DNA from: Eudorina sp. 2006-703-Eu-15
Lineage: Eukaryota; Chlorophyta; Chlorophyceae; Chlamydomonadales; Volvocaceae
Direction of reading: 5' to 3'
NCBI GenBank assembly: GCA_003117195.1
Contig: BDSI01000072.1
Coordinates: 222,546 to 286,545 of the forward strand
Length of the DNA stretch: 64,000 nt
Shown here: positions 35,477 to 49,139 of the stretch, in pieces
Layout: every line of letters starts with the position of its first letter
How positions within the stretch are numbered: the first letter of the stretch is position 1
Translations under genes and position numbers: made by a program
Notes under the pieces: model-generated
What the model was told of the DNA's origin: nothing
Databases searched by the model: none
Seen by the model: the letters and a program-made list of their open reading frames with translations, nothing else

Positions 35477-36425
35477 CAGATGAAAATGACAAGTTTATGC
35501 TCGGACCGGGGCTGTAGCAAGTTGAACTCTGAGAGACAAACAATCATCAGAGAGTTGTCCAGGTTCCTTCGTGCGTGTATAGATATTGAGCGCAAGTCTA
35601 GCTAGCAGAAGCAAGGCGTGGAAGGAAGGCCCTTCCGTTCGGACCCTTACTGACGCTGCCCGTTCAACTCGTAAACGTCACGAAGCCTGAAGTGAAGAAT
35701 GTTGCCGGCTATCTATGAGCACCCATTATGACAATTAAAGGCTCGACTAATTTGATTCTGCAAAAACTCTGGAACTTAGCGCTTCGTTCGTACGCAAGCG
35801 GCCGCCGATCCAGCATACCAAGTTTCTGCAGATAATATAATTTACATGTTACCATTTTCCTTCGATGATTCGGAGGTATGGTGGATAGCGCCCATAGTTA
35901 ACGTCAGAATACCCTTTCCTACCTGCAGCCCTCACAAGCTCTCTTCGGCCGTACACCTAGGTGGTGCGGATAATTGCTGAATTGCAGCAGGAAGAACATC
36001 CTTTATGATTGCAAATTGTATGCCCTATCTGCTCATATCCATCAGCAGGCAGAGCCAGCAAAGGAGCTGCAAGGGACACGCACGGGCACGGGCACGCCCG
36101 CCCGCGCCCGCTCCCCACCTTCGTACGGTTCCACATGTATATGTGTGTTGCTGCGCGCAAGGCATTCCATTGCAAACTTCCTATCCCAGTGCCTGTTCCA
36201 GCATCTCCCGTAGCAGCTGCCGTACTTCCGGGGCCGAGACGGGGGGACGTCAGGGCGCTGGCCCCCATAAGCCCCACGCAGATCGCCTGCCGCTCCAAAA
36301 CCAGCATCAGGTTGCATTGGCTCATCGCAATCAAATCGTGACGGAGCGCCGAGTGCCCGTGTCTGCTTGGCCCCGTCTGCCCCACCGGCCCCCTCAATGA
36401 CTCCCTCGCGGCGACGCAGAATCTG
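35477..36425. other. region between divergent U-box and J-domain genes
   Basis: It should hold both promoters. The frame of the J-domain protein is open for about 80 bp upstream of its ATG (36,340 onward), so an earlier exon is possible. Nothing else was recognised. Confidence 0.4.
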
Positions 36426-37784
36426 ATGCGAGCTCTGCTAGTGGCCAAGATACACCTCTCGGTGGCGGGCGCGAGGGCGGGCGCAGGGGCAGGGGCAGGC
36501 GCAGGCGCAGGAGTGCCAGCCGCCACGGACGCGGAGGGGCGAAGGGGGCCCTGCAGCTGGACGGAAAGCGGCGACCGCAGCAGCAATAGCAGTAGCAGTA
36601 GCAGTTCTAAGGGTACGGCGGTTAGCGTAGCGGCGGTGCTCCACTGGGCGATTGAGCGGCTGGATCGCAGCCGCGGCGGAGGCGGAGGAGGTGGTGGCGG
36701 TATCTTGACCGCGTCGGACGCCGCCAGCAGCACAGCTGGTGTCAGCGGTGCTGCCGGCGGCGCCAGCACCGGGCCGCCGCTCCCGTCCCTCAGCTGTACG
36801 GCAGTTGTACGGACCTGGTACCGCCGCATCGCGGCGCTCGTACATCCGGACAAATGCCGTACAGTCGCGCCCGAGGCCGTGGCGACGTCAGCGTTCCGGT
36901 TGCTGCAGGAAGGCTGTGGCACCTTGTTTGGACAGCTGCAGGCGGCTTCGGGGCTGGGGCTGCCCCTGGGCGGCGGTGGCGGCGGCGGTAGCGGTGGAAC
37001 ACGGAAGCGCGGCCGGTCCCACCACGAGGATTACGAAGGTGGCACGCAGAGTTGGGAGCACAGCTGGGCCGATGAGGCGGATCAGGGCGGCAGCGAAGCA
37101 GACGGGGCCGGTGGCGACGCATGGTGGGCTGAGTGGCGGGGTTGTCCGCCGTCGCCGTCGCCGTACGGAGGACGTGGAGGCGGCGGTGGCGCGCGATAAC
37201 CCGCCGGCTCGTGCCCCAGCAGCTGTCCCTCGGAGGCGGACGAGGAGCCGCACCTGTGGGAGCTGAGCATGGACGTGAGTGCGACCCATCGACCGACCCA
37301 TCGACCGACCGATGTCTCAACCCAGTCGGTTGTGCTGCTGGGAGGATGCCCCAGCCAGGGCCCTCATCTCGTAACGCCGTACATGTCACCCACGACCCAC
37401 CCACCCGAACCGAATCTTTGCATCTTCCATCTTGTGTGTGCATCTGTCGTCCAACGCCTCTCCCAACTCGCTGTGCCCTCCCCACGGTGTACCCTCCCGG
37501 CCCCCCAGGAGCTGAGGCGGGAGGTGGCCCTCCGCCAGGCCCACGTGCTGATGCCGCCCCCGGGCAGCCCGGCCGCCTCCGACCCCATCCACCTCCGACA
37601 GCGCCGCCTGCGGATGGCCAGGAGCGTGCTGGCGGAGCGGACCGCGGGGCCCGGCGGAGCGGCGACCTCCTTCAGAGGCTTCGAACTGGCCCCCGGCAGT
37701 GGCGGCGGCGGGGACGGGGGCGGGGGCGGCGCTGCCGGCGGCGGATGTGTTGGCGACTGGGAGGGCGGTTTCGTGCGGGAGTGA
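36426..37784 (+). CDS. J-domain (DnaJ-like) protein with low-complexity linkers
   Basis: The exon from 36426 encodes an Ala/Gly/Ser-rich start, then VAAVLHWAIERLD, a nine-glycine run, and a J-domain core: VVRTWYRRIAALVHPDKC with the HPD tripeptide, then AFRLLQEGCGTLF. J-domains stimulate the ATPase of HSP70 partners. Downstream, EEPHLWELSMD ends at 37274 with a GTGAGT donor and joins 37509-37784 (ELRREVALRQAHVLM to the stop). Between these an in-frame TAA at 37197 must be removed. A short intron from a GTACGG donor at 37163 to the AG at 37218-37219 would keep the frame, but 57 bp is short and other donors are possible. Total length is therefore uncertain (about 355 aa). The J-domain is central and flanked by linkers, unlike classical N-terminal DnaJ proteins. 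Confidence 0.7.
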
Positions 37785-37976
37785 CCCGGCGGTCATTGGA
37801 TCATAGTTTCAGGTCGGGACCCCTAGATGGTGGAGACAAGCGTGGGTCTTGCCCGAGTCGGAGCTCGGAGGTGCCTTTGCCTGCCACGCGCTGTCAGTGA
37901 TTACACCGCACTGGTCCGGGATGGACGCGCTGTGGACTCGTCTGCCCGTGTTGAACGACGGAAACGAATGTCGAAT
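37785..37976. other. 3' flank of the J-domain gene
   Basis: Short spacer leading into the microsatellite. No feature was recognised. Confidence 0.4.
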
Positions 37977-38227
37977 GGATGAATGAATGGATGAATGAAT
38001 GGATGAATGAATGGATGAATGAATGAATTTGAATGAATGAATGAATGAATGAATGAATGAATGAATGAATGAATGAATGAATGAATGAATGAATGAATGA
38101 ATGAATGAATGAATGAATGAATGAATGAATGAATGAATGAATGAATGAATGAATGAATGAATGAATGAATGAATGAATGAATGAATGAATGAATGAATGA
38201 ATGAATGAATGAATGAATGAATGAATG
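37977..38227. repeat. (GAAT)n microsatellite, about 250 bp
   Basis: Nearly pure GAAT tetramers, with GGAT interruptions in the first 50 bp. It joins directly to the LINE 3'-tail motif at 38,227. In the minus-strand orientation it is the ATTC tail of that insertion, grown by slippage. Confidence 0.92.
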
Positions 38228-38300
38228 AACGTTACAGCGGACCCCGAGCATGGATCAACGGTGTATACTATAGGGCAAGCTCCAGCAGGCCCCACCGACA
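38227..38300 (-). mobile_element. LINE/SINE 3'-tail copy 2
   Basis: GAACGTTACAGCGGACCCC, then GATCAACGGTGTATAC and CAGCAGGCCCCACCG, match the end of the LINE at 58,161 in reverse. The body upstream (toward 38,800 on this strand) is not clearly coding, so it may be a SINE or an early-terminated LINE. Confidence 0.7.
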
Positions 38301-40617
38301 AGGCGGCAAGAAACGTCGACACCTCAATGCTGCGAATAAAACCACAGAGGACCATAACCCCACCCAGACATGGCGCCTCTGCGTGGCTAAGGGTCTCTTC
38401 CGTAACGTCTGGGAGAGGGCCGTGTGGCTGATCCGCCAGGTCCGGACGCGTTGACCAGTTCACGTGTACGGGCCCATGTACGACCCAGTGCCTTCCAAAG
38501 ACGTCAACACAAGACGCTTGCAGAGACCCTGTAATGAGGAACATGAGCTGGGAACAATGCAACCTAGAGGTCTTACGATACGGCGCTGCCGAACCCAGGG
38601 GTCTCCCGAGGCCGAGGTGCCATGATTTGGCCCGTGCACGTTGCACCGGGCTCCGGTACAGCGGCCGCAGACCGCGGCCTGTGGGTGAAACCTGGATACC
38701 TGGTGGGGTTGGAAACACGCGGGTTGGGTCAGGCGGGTGAGGTAGGAAGTACCACAGGGTACCACCGAACGAGCGGAAGGCCAAGTAGGGAGCTGTCTGA
38801 GTTGACGCGGCGCCCCGGAGCCGGGGCCCTCATGTGATGCCCATCTTGTGCGCTGCTGTGCGCTGCCAGTAACACACGGTTGGGAGCGTAGAAAGGGGAG
38901 CCGGAGAGAGGCAACGGTGGTTGTGATTACCGAAGTACGAAGCGTTCAGCTGCTAAGCGACGTGGCCACCATATGACGGTTTCGCTTTCCGCTGTGCGAC
39001 TTGTAACCGCTTGTAACGGTTGTAACGGAAGGAAGCAAGGGCCACGGAGGTGCAGAGACTGATGACGTTCCGTTGGCAACATGCTAGTTGGGATAGGAGG
39101 GTGGACATCCGCATCCTTCTCCACTTTCCGGTCCGTTCCGGTAACCTCTTCCTTTGGGCGGCGTGAGATGCAAAGCACGACACGACCAAGACCGCGCTCC
39201 CTGAACGTGTATGTGCGAATAATGGTACTAGTTGTGATGAGCGTCCGCGTTTCACGAACCAATTTTCGCGTTGCGGCACTGGTGCCATCTTGTGTCGACA
39301 ACGATCGGACCTCAAGAAAGCGTCAGGAAAGCCTTACATTACAATCGTGGCTGCACGTATCGATAGCCTGAAGAATTGAAATTCGTGACCATTTACCGGT
39401 TGCTCTGCTGTGCGGTCGCAGGCTTCGGTTGCGGTCACAGTGTTCGGCTTTGTATGAGAAACGGGGCTACAGTTACAAACAAATGCGTCCCGTGCACATA
39501 TAAACCACATATACACCTTATGCGCCGACGGCTGGGTGACATAGGGCCCAGCCTTGTTGTACACGAAGCACAGGGTTTTTCCACCTAACATTGCAGCCCG
39601 CATTGTCTTTTGATTATAGACGTAACAAGTTACTTGAACATCGGACCTGCAATTTAATCGTCTCGCCTGGTGCCTTAACTTGTCCTAAAACCCAAGCGCA
39701 TTGCAACGGCCCCAGTCTGTAGAAGGCACCTCGGTCGCTGTAGGATTGCTACGAGGAATTCTCAAGCACTTTCAGCTGCCGATATTGAGTGCGACGTGGG
39801 CTTGACTTGCGTCCCGAGTTGTGACCCTAACCACTGCTAATGCCCTTACCGAGAGTCGATTTATGTTGCGGTAAATGTTTTTGGCTGAAGGTTGTCAACT
39901 CAATAGGTGAGGTCCGGCAGCTGGCGACAGGGATGGCGCTTGCGACACTGCAACGTGAGAGGAAGGTCATGGATCGCAGGCACTCTTAGCAGGTATACAA
40001 GCTAAGCTTATACAAAATTGTTTTATCAACACTGAATCGACAACGCAGCGGTGCTTTACATGCCGGTACGTTTGTGACAGTTTGTGAACTTTGACATGTG
40101 TGGGGAATAGTGAATCGCTTGTAGCATAGTGCCCTTGAGAAATGATTGCCTATGATTGACGAGCGGAGCATGGTTCTTTCTTACAAGCGTAACAACGGCA
40201 ACTGTCCTGCGGCAACTACTGTTACAAACATTCACTACTGTTGAACTGTTCTACAACTTTCTGCAGCTTTGCAATATGTCAATTTGTCACAAACATTACC
40301 TAGATTTATCTCCAAGGAACTGAAGACTTGGTGAGCCACACGCGGAACGATGTCGACGTCCGCACATCTTGGAATTGTAACTCGTAGAGTTAGTCTAAGG
40401 TCTAATTGTAGTCTAACATAGGATAAATGACGTGATGAAGATCGCACGTGTATTGTATCTTTGCATTTCGCCTGCCGTAACGCCTCAGTCCCAACTCCCC
40501 CTTTACACAGGAGTCAGCAGAGCAACACCGCGCAACCCCCCTGAATCCCCAAGACCTAAGCCCATGTCGCCTTCGCGTGTACCGGGATCCAGCATCCGGT
40601 AGGCTGGTTCATGTGGG
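38301..40617. other. 2.3-kb region without genes before the tandem array
   Basis: Up to about 38,850 it may be the body of the minus-strand insertion ending at 38,227. Beyond that I see no gene, RNA or repeat, only scattered TGTAA pentamers near 39,010. Confidence 0.4.
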
Positions 40618-43600
40618 GGTCATCGGAAGGGGAGGTCCGCCAGGGGTGTGGGTAAGTCTCCGACTCGATGGCACGACCGTACCCACGGGTGTGCGCAGCT
40701 CTCCTCAGGGTATGAGCTGACTCATTGCGTCTTTGCTTGCAGGCGGGCTCATCAAAATGTGAGATCCGCCAGGGGTGTGGGTAAGTCTCCGACTCGATGG
40801 CACGACCGTACCCACGGGTGTGCGCAGCTCTCCTCAGGGTATGAGCTGACTCATTGCGTCTTTGCTTGCAGGCGGGCTCATCCAAATGCGAGATCCGCCA
40901 GGGGTGTGGGTAAGTCTCCGACTCGATGGCACGACCGTACCCACGGATGTCCGGAGCTCCCTTCAGGGTATGAGCTGACTCATCGCGTCTTTGCTTGCAG
41001 GCGGGCTCATCCAAATGCGAGATCCGCCAGGGGTATGGGTAAGTCTCCGACTCGATGGCACGTCCGTACCCACGAATGTCTGGAGCTCTCCTCAGGGTAT
41101 GAGCTGACTCACCGCGTCTTTGCTTGCAGGCGGGCTCATCAAAATGCGAGATCCGCCAGGGGTGTGGGTAAGTCTCCGACTCGAAAGCACGTCGGAGCCC
41201 ACGGATGTCCTGAGCTCTCCTCAGGGTATGAGCTGACTCATCGCGTCTTTGCTTGCAGGCGGGCTCATCCAAATGCGAGATCCGCCAGGGGTGTGGGTAA
41301 GTCTCCGACTCGAAAGCACGTCCGAACCCACGGATGTCCGGAGCTCTCCTCAGGGTATGAGCTGACTCATCGCGTCTTTGCTTGCAGGCGGGCTCATCAA
41401 AATGCGAGATCCGCCAGGGATGTGGGTAAGTCTCCGACTCGATGGCACGTCCGAACCCACGGATGTCCGGAGCTCTCCTCATTGATATGAGCTGACTCAT
41501 CGCGTCTTTGCTTGCAGGCGGGCTCATCCAAATGCGAGATCCGCCAGGGGTGTGGGTAAGTCTCCGACTCGAAAGCACGTCCGAACCCACGGATGTCCGG
41601 AGCTCTCCTCAGGGTATGAGCTGACTCATCGCGTCTTTGCTTGCAAGCGGGCTCATCAAAATGCGAGATCCGCCAGGGGTGTGTGTAAGTCTCCGACTCG
41701 AAAGCACGTCCGAACCCACGGATGTCCGGAGCTCTCCTCAGGGTATGAGCTGACTCATCGCGTCTTTGCTTGCAGGCGGGCTCATCAAAATGCGAGATCC
41801 GCCAGGGATGTGGGTAAGTCTCCGACTCGATGGCACGTCCGAACCCACGGATGTCCGGAGCTCCCTTCAGGGTATGAGCTGACTCATCGCGTCTTTGCTT
41901 GCAGGCGGGCTCATCCAAATGCGAGATCCGCCAGGGGTGTGGGTAAGTCTCCGACTCGAAAGCACGTCCGAACCCACGGATGTCCGGAGCTCTCCTCAGG
42001 GTATGAGCTGACTCATCGCGTCTTTGCTTGCAAGCGGGCTCATCAAAATGCGAGATCCGCCAGGGGTGTGTGTAAGTCTCCGACTCGAAAGCACGTCCGA
42101 ACCCACGGATGTCCGGAGCTCTCCTCAGGGTATGAGCTGACTCATCGCGTCTTTGCTTGCAGGCGGGCTCATCAAAATGCGAGATCCGCCAGGGATGTGG
42201 GTAAGTCTCCGACTCGATGGCACGTCCGAACCCACGGATTTCCGGAGCTCTCCTCAGGGTATGAGCTGACTCATCGCGTCTTTGCTTGCAGGCGGGCTCA
42301 TCAAAATGCGAGATCCGCCAGGGGTGTGGGTAAGTCTCCGACTCGATGGCACGTCTGTACCCATGGATGTCCGGAGCTCTCCTCATTGATATGAGCTGAC
42401 TCATCGCGTCTTTGCTTGCAGGCGGGCTCATCAAAATGCGAGATCCGCCAGGGGTGTGGGTAAGTCTCCGACTCGATGGCACGTCCGTACCCACGGATGT
42501 CCGGAGCTCTCCTCAGGGTATGAGCTGACTCATCGCGTCTTTGCTTGCAGGCGGGCTCATCAAAATGCGAGATCCGCCAGGGGTGTGGGTAAGTCTCCGA
42601 CTCGATGGCACGTCCGTACCCACGAATGTCCGGAGCTCTCCTCAGGGTATGAGCTGACTCATCGCGTCTTTGCTTGCAGGCGGGCTCATCCAAATGCGAG
42701 ATCCGCCATGGGTGTGGGTAAGTCTCCGACTCGATGGCACGTCCGTACCCACGGATGTCCTGAGCTCTCCTCATTGATATGAGCTGACTCATCGCGTCTT
42801 TGCTTGCAGGCGGGCTCATCCAAATGCGAGATCCGCCATGGGTGTGGGTAAGTCTCCGACTCGATGGCACGTCCGTACCCACGGATGTCCGGAGCTCTCC
42901 TCAGGGTATGAGCTGACTCATCGCGTCTTTGCTTGCAGGCGGGCTCATCAAAATGCGAGATCCGCCAGGGGTGTGGGTAAGTCTCCGACTCGATGGCACG
43001 TCTGTACCCACGGATGTCCTGAGCTCTCCTCATTGATATGAGCTGACTCATCGCGTCTTTGCTTGCAGGCGGGCTCATCAAAATGCGAGATCAGCCAGGG
43101 GTGTGGGTAAGTCTCCGACTCGATGGCACGTCTGTACCCACGGATGTCCGGAGCTCTCCTCAGGGTATGAGCTGACTCATCGCGTCTTTGCTTGCAGGCG
43201 GGCTCATCAAAATGCGAGATCCGCCAGGGGTGTGGGTAAGTCTCCGACTCGATGGCACGTCTGTACCCACGGATGTCCGGAGCTGTCCTCATTGATATGA
43301 GCTGACTCATCGCGTCTTTGCTTGCAGGCGGGCTCATCCAAATGCGAGATCCGCCAGGGGTGTGGGTAAGTCTCCGACTCGATGGCACGTCCGTACCCAC
43401 GGATGTCCGGAGCTCTCCTCAGGGTATGAGCTGACTCATCGCGTCTTTGCTTGCAGGCGGGCTCATCAAAATGCGAGATCCGCCAGGGGTGTGGGTAAGT
43501 CTCCGACTCGATGGCACGTCCGTACCCACGGATGTCCGGAGCTCTCCTCAGGGTATGAGCTGACTCATCGCGTCTTTGCTTGCAGGCGGGCTCATCCAAA

Positions 43601-46600
43601 TGCGAGATCCGCCATGGGTGTGGGTAAGTCTCCGACTCGATGGCACGTCCGTACCCACGGATGTCCGGAGCTCTCCTCAGGGTATGAGCTGACTCATCGC
43701 GTCTTTGCTTGCAGGCGGGCTCATCAAAATGCGAGATCCGCCAGGGGTGTGGGTAAGTCTCCGACTCGATGGCACGTTCGTACCCACGAATGTCTGGAGC
43801 TCTCCTCAGGGTATGAGCTGACTCATCGCGTCTTTGCTTGCAGGCGGGCTCATCAAAATGCGAGATCCGCCAGGGGTGTGGGTAAGTCTCCGACTCGATG
43901 GCACGACCGTACCTACGGGTGTGCGCAGCTCTCCTCAGGGTATGAGCTGACTCATTGCGTCTTTGCTTGCAGGCGGGCTCATCAAAATGTGAGATCCGCC
44001 AGGGGTGTGGGTAAGTCTCCGACTCGATGGCACGACCGTACCCACGGGTGTGCGCAGCTCCCTTCAGGGTATGAGCTGACTCATCGCGTCTTTGCTTGCA
44101 GGCGGGCTCATCAAAATGCGAGATCAGCCAGGGGTGTGGGTAAGTCTCCGACTCGATGGCACGTCTGTACCCACGGATGTCCTGAGCTCTCCTCAGGGTA
44201 TGAGCTGACTCATCGCGTCTTTGCTTGCAGGCGGGCTCATCAAAATGCGAGATCCGCCAGGGATGTGGGTAAGTCTCCGACTCGAAAGCACGTCCGAACC
44301 CACGGATGTCCGGAGCTCTCCTCAGGGTATGAGCTGACTCATCGCGTCTTTGCTTGCAGGCGGGCTCATCGAAATGCGAGATCCGCCAGGGGTGTGGGTA
44401 AGTCTCCGACTCGAAAGCACGTCCGAACCCACGGATGTCCGGAGCTCTCCTCAGGGTATGAGCTGACTCATCGCGTCTTTGCTTGCAAGTGGGCTCATCA
44501 AAATGCGAGATCCGCGAGGGGTGTGTGTAAGTCTCCGACTCGATGGCACGTCTGTACCACGGATGTCCGGAGCTCTCCTCAGGGTATGAGCTGACTCATC
44601 GCGTCTTTGCTTGCAGGCGGGCTCATCCAAATGCGAGATCCGCCAGGGATGTGGGTAAGTCTCCGACTCGATGGCACGTCCGAACCCACGGATGTCCGGA
44701 GCTCTCCTCAGGGTATGAGCTGACTCATCGCGTCTTTGCTTGCAGGCGGGCTCATCGAAATGCGAGATCCGCCAGGGGTGTGGGTAAGTCTCCGACTCGA
44801 AAGCACGTCCGAACCCACGGATGTCCGGAGCTCTCCTCAGGGTATGAGCTGACTCATCGCGTCTTTGCTTGCAAGTGGGCTCATCAAAATGCGAGATCCG
44901 CGAGGGGTGTGGGTAAGTCTCCGACTCGATGGCACGTCCGTACCCACGGATGTCCGGAGCTCTCCTCAGGGTATGAGCTGACTCATCGCGTCTTTGCTTG
45001 CAGGCGGGCTCATCAAATGCGAGATCCGCCAGGGATGTGGGTAAGTCTCCGACTCGATGGCACGTCCGAACCCACGGATGTCCGGAGCTCCCTTCAGGGT
45101 ATGAGCTGACTCATCGCGTCTTTGCTTGCAGGCGGGCTCATCAAAATGCGAGATCCGCCAGGGGTGTGGGTAGGTCTCCGACTCGATGGCACGTCTGTAC
45201 CCATGGATGTCCGGAGCTCTCCTCATTGATATGAGCTGACTCATTGCGTCTTTGCTTGCAGGCGGGCTCATCCAAATGCGAGATCCGCCAGGGGTGTGGG
45301 TAAGTCTCCGACTCGATGGCACGTCCGTACCCACAGATGTCCGGAGCTCTCCTCAGGGTATGAGCTGACTCATCGCGTCTTTGCTTGCAGGCGGGCTCAT
45401 CGAAATGCGAGATCCGCCAGGGGTGTGGGTAAGTCTCCGACTCGATGGCACGTCTGTACCCACGAATGTCCTGAGCTCTCCTCATTGATATGAGCTGACT
45501 CATCGCGTCTTTGCTTGCAGGCGGGCTCATAAAAATGCGAGATCCGCCAGGGGTGTGGGTAAGTCTCCGACTCGATGGCACGTCCGTACCCACGGATTTC
45601 CGGAGCTCTCCTCAGGGTATGAGCTGACTCATCGCGTCTTTGCTTGCAGGCGGGCTCATCAAAATGCGAGATCCGCCAGGGGTGTGGGTAAGTCTCCGAC
45701 CTGAAAGCACGTCTGTACCCATGGATGTCCGGAGCTCTCCTCATTGATATGAGCTGACTCATTGCGTCTTTGCTTGCAGGCGGGCTCATCCAAATGCGAG
45801 ATCCGCCAGGGGTGTGGGTAAGTCTCCGACTCGATGGCACGTCCGTACCCACAGATGTCCGGAGCTCTCCTCAGGGTATGAGCTGACTCATCGCGTCTTT
45901 GCTTGCAGGCGGGCTCATCGAAATGCGAGATCCGCCAGGGGTTTGGGTAAGTCTCCGACTCGATGGCACGTCTGTACCCACGGATGTCCTGAGCTCTCCT
46001 CAGGGTATGAGCTGACTCATCGCGTCTTTGCTTGCAGGCGGGCTCATCGAAATGCGAGATCCGCCAGGGGTGTGGGTAATAAGTCTCCGACTCGATGGCA
46101 CGTCTGTACCCACGGATGTCCTGAGCTCTCCTCAGGGTATGAGCTGACTCATCGCGTCTTTGCTTGCAGGCGGGCTCATCAAAATGCGAGATCCGCCAGG
46201 GGTGTGGGTAAGTCTCCGACCTGAAAGCACGTCTGTACCCATGGATGTCCGGAGCTCTCCTCATTGATATGAGCTGACTCATTGCGTCTTTGCTTGCAGG
46301 CGGGCTCATCAAAATGCGAGATCCGCCAGGGGTGTGGGTAAGTCTCCGACTCGATGGCACGTCCGTACCCACAGATGTCCGGAGCTCTCCTCAGGGTATG
46401 AGCTGACTCATCGCGTCTTTGCTTGCAGGCGGCTCATCGAAATGCGAGATCCGCCAGGGGTGTGGGTAAGTCTCCGACTCGATGGCACGTCTGTACCCAC
46501 GGATGTCCTGAGCTCTCCTCAGGGTATGAGCTGACTCATCGCGTCTTTGCTTGCAGGCGGGCTCATCGAAATGCGAGATCCGCCAGGGGTGTGGGTAAGT

Positions 46601-47279
46601 CTCCGACTCGATGGCACGTCTGTACCCACGGATGTCCTGAGCTCTCCTCAGGGTATGAGCTGACTCATCGCGTCTTTGCTTGCAGGCGGGCTCATCGAAA
46701 TGCGAGATCCGCCAGGGGTGTGGGTTAAGTCTCCGACTCGATGGCACGTCTGTACCCACGGATGTCCTGAGCTCTCCTCAGGGTATGAGCTGACTCATCG
46801 CGTCTTTGCTTGCAGGCGGGCTCATCAAAATGCGAGATCCGCCAGGGGTGTGGGTAAGTCTCCGACTCGATGGCACGTCCGTACCCACAGATGTCCGGAG
46901 CTCTCCTCAGGGTATGAGCTGACTCATCGCGTCTTTGCTTGCAGGCGGGCTCATCAAATGCGAGATCCGCCAGGGGTGTGGGTAAGTCTCCGACTCGATG
47001 GCACGTCCGTACCCACGGATGTCCGGAGCTCTCCTCAGGGTATGAGCTGACTCATCGCGTCTTTGCTTGCAGGCGGGCTCATCAAATGCGAGATCCGCCA
47101 GGGGTGTGGGTAAGTCTCCGACTCGATGGCACGTCTGTACCCACGGATGTCCTGAGCTCTCCTCAGGGTATGAGCTGACTCATCGCGTCTTTGCTTGCAG
47201 GCGGGCTCATCAAAATGCGAGATCCGCCAGGGGTGTGGGTAAGTCTCCGACTCGAATGCACGTCCGTACCCACGGATGT

Positions 47280-48670
47280 CCTGGAGCTCTCCTCAGGGTA
47301 TGAGCTGACTCATCGCGTCTTTGCTTGCAGGCGGGCTCATCAAATGCGAGATCCGCCAGGGTGTGGGTAAGTCTCCGACTCGATGGCACGTCTGTACCCA
47401 CGGATGTCCTGAGCTCTCCTCAGGGTATGAGCTGACTCATCGCGTCTTTGCTTGCAGGCGGGCTCATCGAAATGCGAGATCCGCCAGGGTGTGGGTAAGT
47501 CTCCGACTCGATGGCACGTCTGTACCCACGATGTCCGAGCTCTCCTCAGGGTATGAGCTGACTCATCGCGTCTTTGCTTGCAGGCGGGCTCATCAAATGC
47601 GAGATCCGCCAGGGGTGTGGGTAAGTCTCCGACTCGATGGCACGTCCGTACCCACGATGTCCGGAGCTCTCCTCAGGGTATGAGCTGACTCATCGCGTCT
47701 TTGCTTGCAGGCGGGCTCATCAAAATGCGAGATCCGCCAGGGGTGTGGGTAAGTCTCCGACTCGATGCACGTCTGTACCCACGGATGTCCGGAGCTCCCT
47801 CAGGGTATGAGCTGACTCATCGGTCTTTGCTTGCAGGCGGGCTCATCAAATGCGAGATCCGCAGGGTGTGGGTAAGTCTCCGACTCGAGGCACGTCTGAC
47901 CCACGGATGTCCGGAGCTCTCCTCAGGATATGAGCTGACTCATCGCGTCTTTGCTTGCAGGCGGGCTCATCAAAATGCGAGATCCGCCAGGGGTGTGGGT
48001 AAGTCTCCGACTCGAAGCACGTCTGTACCCACGGATGTCCGGAGCTCTCCTCAGGTATGAGCTGACTCATCGCGTCTTTGCTTGCAGGCGGGCTCATCAA
48101 AATGCGAGATCCGCCAGGGGTGTGGGTAAGTCTCCGACTCGATGGCACGTCCGTACCCACGGATGTCCGGAGCTCTCCTCAGGGTATGAGCTGACTCATC
48201 GCGTCTTTGCTTGCAGGCGGGCTCATCAAAATGCGAGATCCGCCAGGGGTGTGGGTAAGTCTCCGACTCGATGCACGTCTGTAACCACGGATGTCCGGAG
48301 CTCTCCTCAGGTATGAGCTGACTCATCGCGTCTTTGCTTGCAGGCGGGCTCATCGAAATGCGAGATCCGCCAGGGGTGTGGGTAAGTCTCCGACTCGATG
48401 GCACGTCTGTACCCACGATGTCCGGAGCTCTCCTCATGTATGAGCTGACTCATCGCGTCTTTGCTTGCAGGCGGGCTCATCAAATGCGAGATCCGCCAGG
48501 GGTGTGGGTAAGTCTCCGACTCGAAAGCACGTCCGAACCCACGGATGTCCGGAGCTCCCTTCAGGGTATGAGCTACTCATCGCGTCTTTGCTTGCAGGCG
48601 GGCTCATCCAAATGCGAGATCCGCCAGGGGTGTGGGTAAGTCTCCGACTCGATAGCACGTCCGACCCACG
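47280..48670. other. sub-region of the array with dense single-base deletions
   Basis: Within about 1.4 kb many copies lose one base, mostly from short homopolymers (GGGG to GGG, ACGGATG to ACGATG, GATGGC to GATGC), whereas copies near the ends are almost free of them. This is typical of an under-polished long-read consensus. Confidence 0.75.
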
Positions 48671-49139
48671 GATGTCCGGAGCTCCCTTCAGGGTATGAGC
48701 TGACTCATCGCGTCTTTGCTTGCAGGCGGGCTCATCGAAATGCGAGATCCGCCAGGGGTGTGGGTAAGTCTCCGACTCGATGGCACGTCCGTACCCACGG
48801 ATGTCCGGAGCTCTCCTCAGAGTATGAGCTGACTCATCGCGTCTTTGCTTGCAGGCGGGCTCATCAAAATGCGAGATCCGCCAGGGGTGTGGGTAAGTCT
48901 CCGACTCGATGGCACGTCTGTACCACGGATGTCCGGAGCTCTCCTCAGAGTATGAGCTGACTCATCGCGTCTTTGCTTGCAGGCGGGCTCATCAAAATGC
49001 GAGATCCGCCAGGGGTGTGGGTAAGTCTCCGACTCGATGGCACGTCCGTACCCACGGATGTCCTGAGCTCTCCTCAGGGTATGAGCTGACTCATCGCGTC
49101 TTTGCTTGCAGGCGGGCTCATCGAAATGCGAGATCCGCC

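Noticed and set aside
35957..36922. 321-codon minus-strand frame over the J-domain gene
   Set aside because: It is the antisense of GC-rich low-complexity coding sequence, with no domain of its own.
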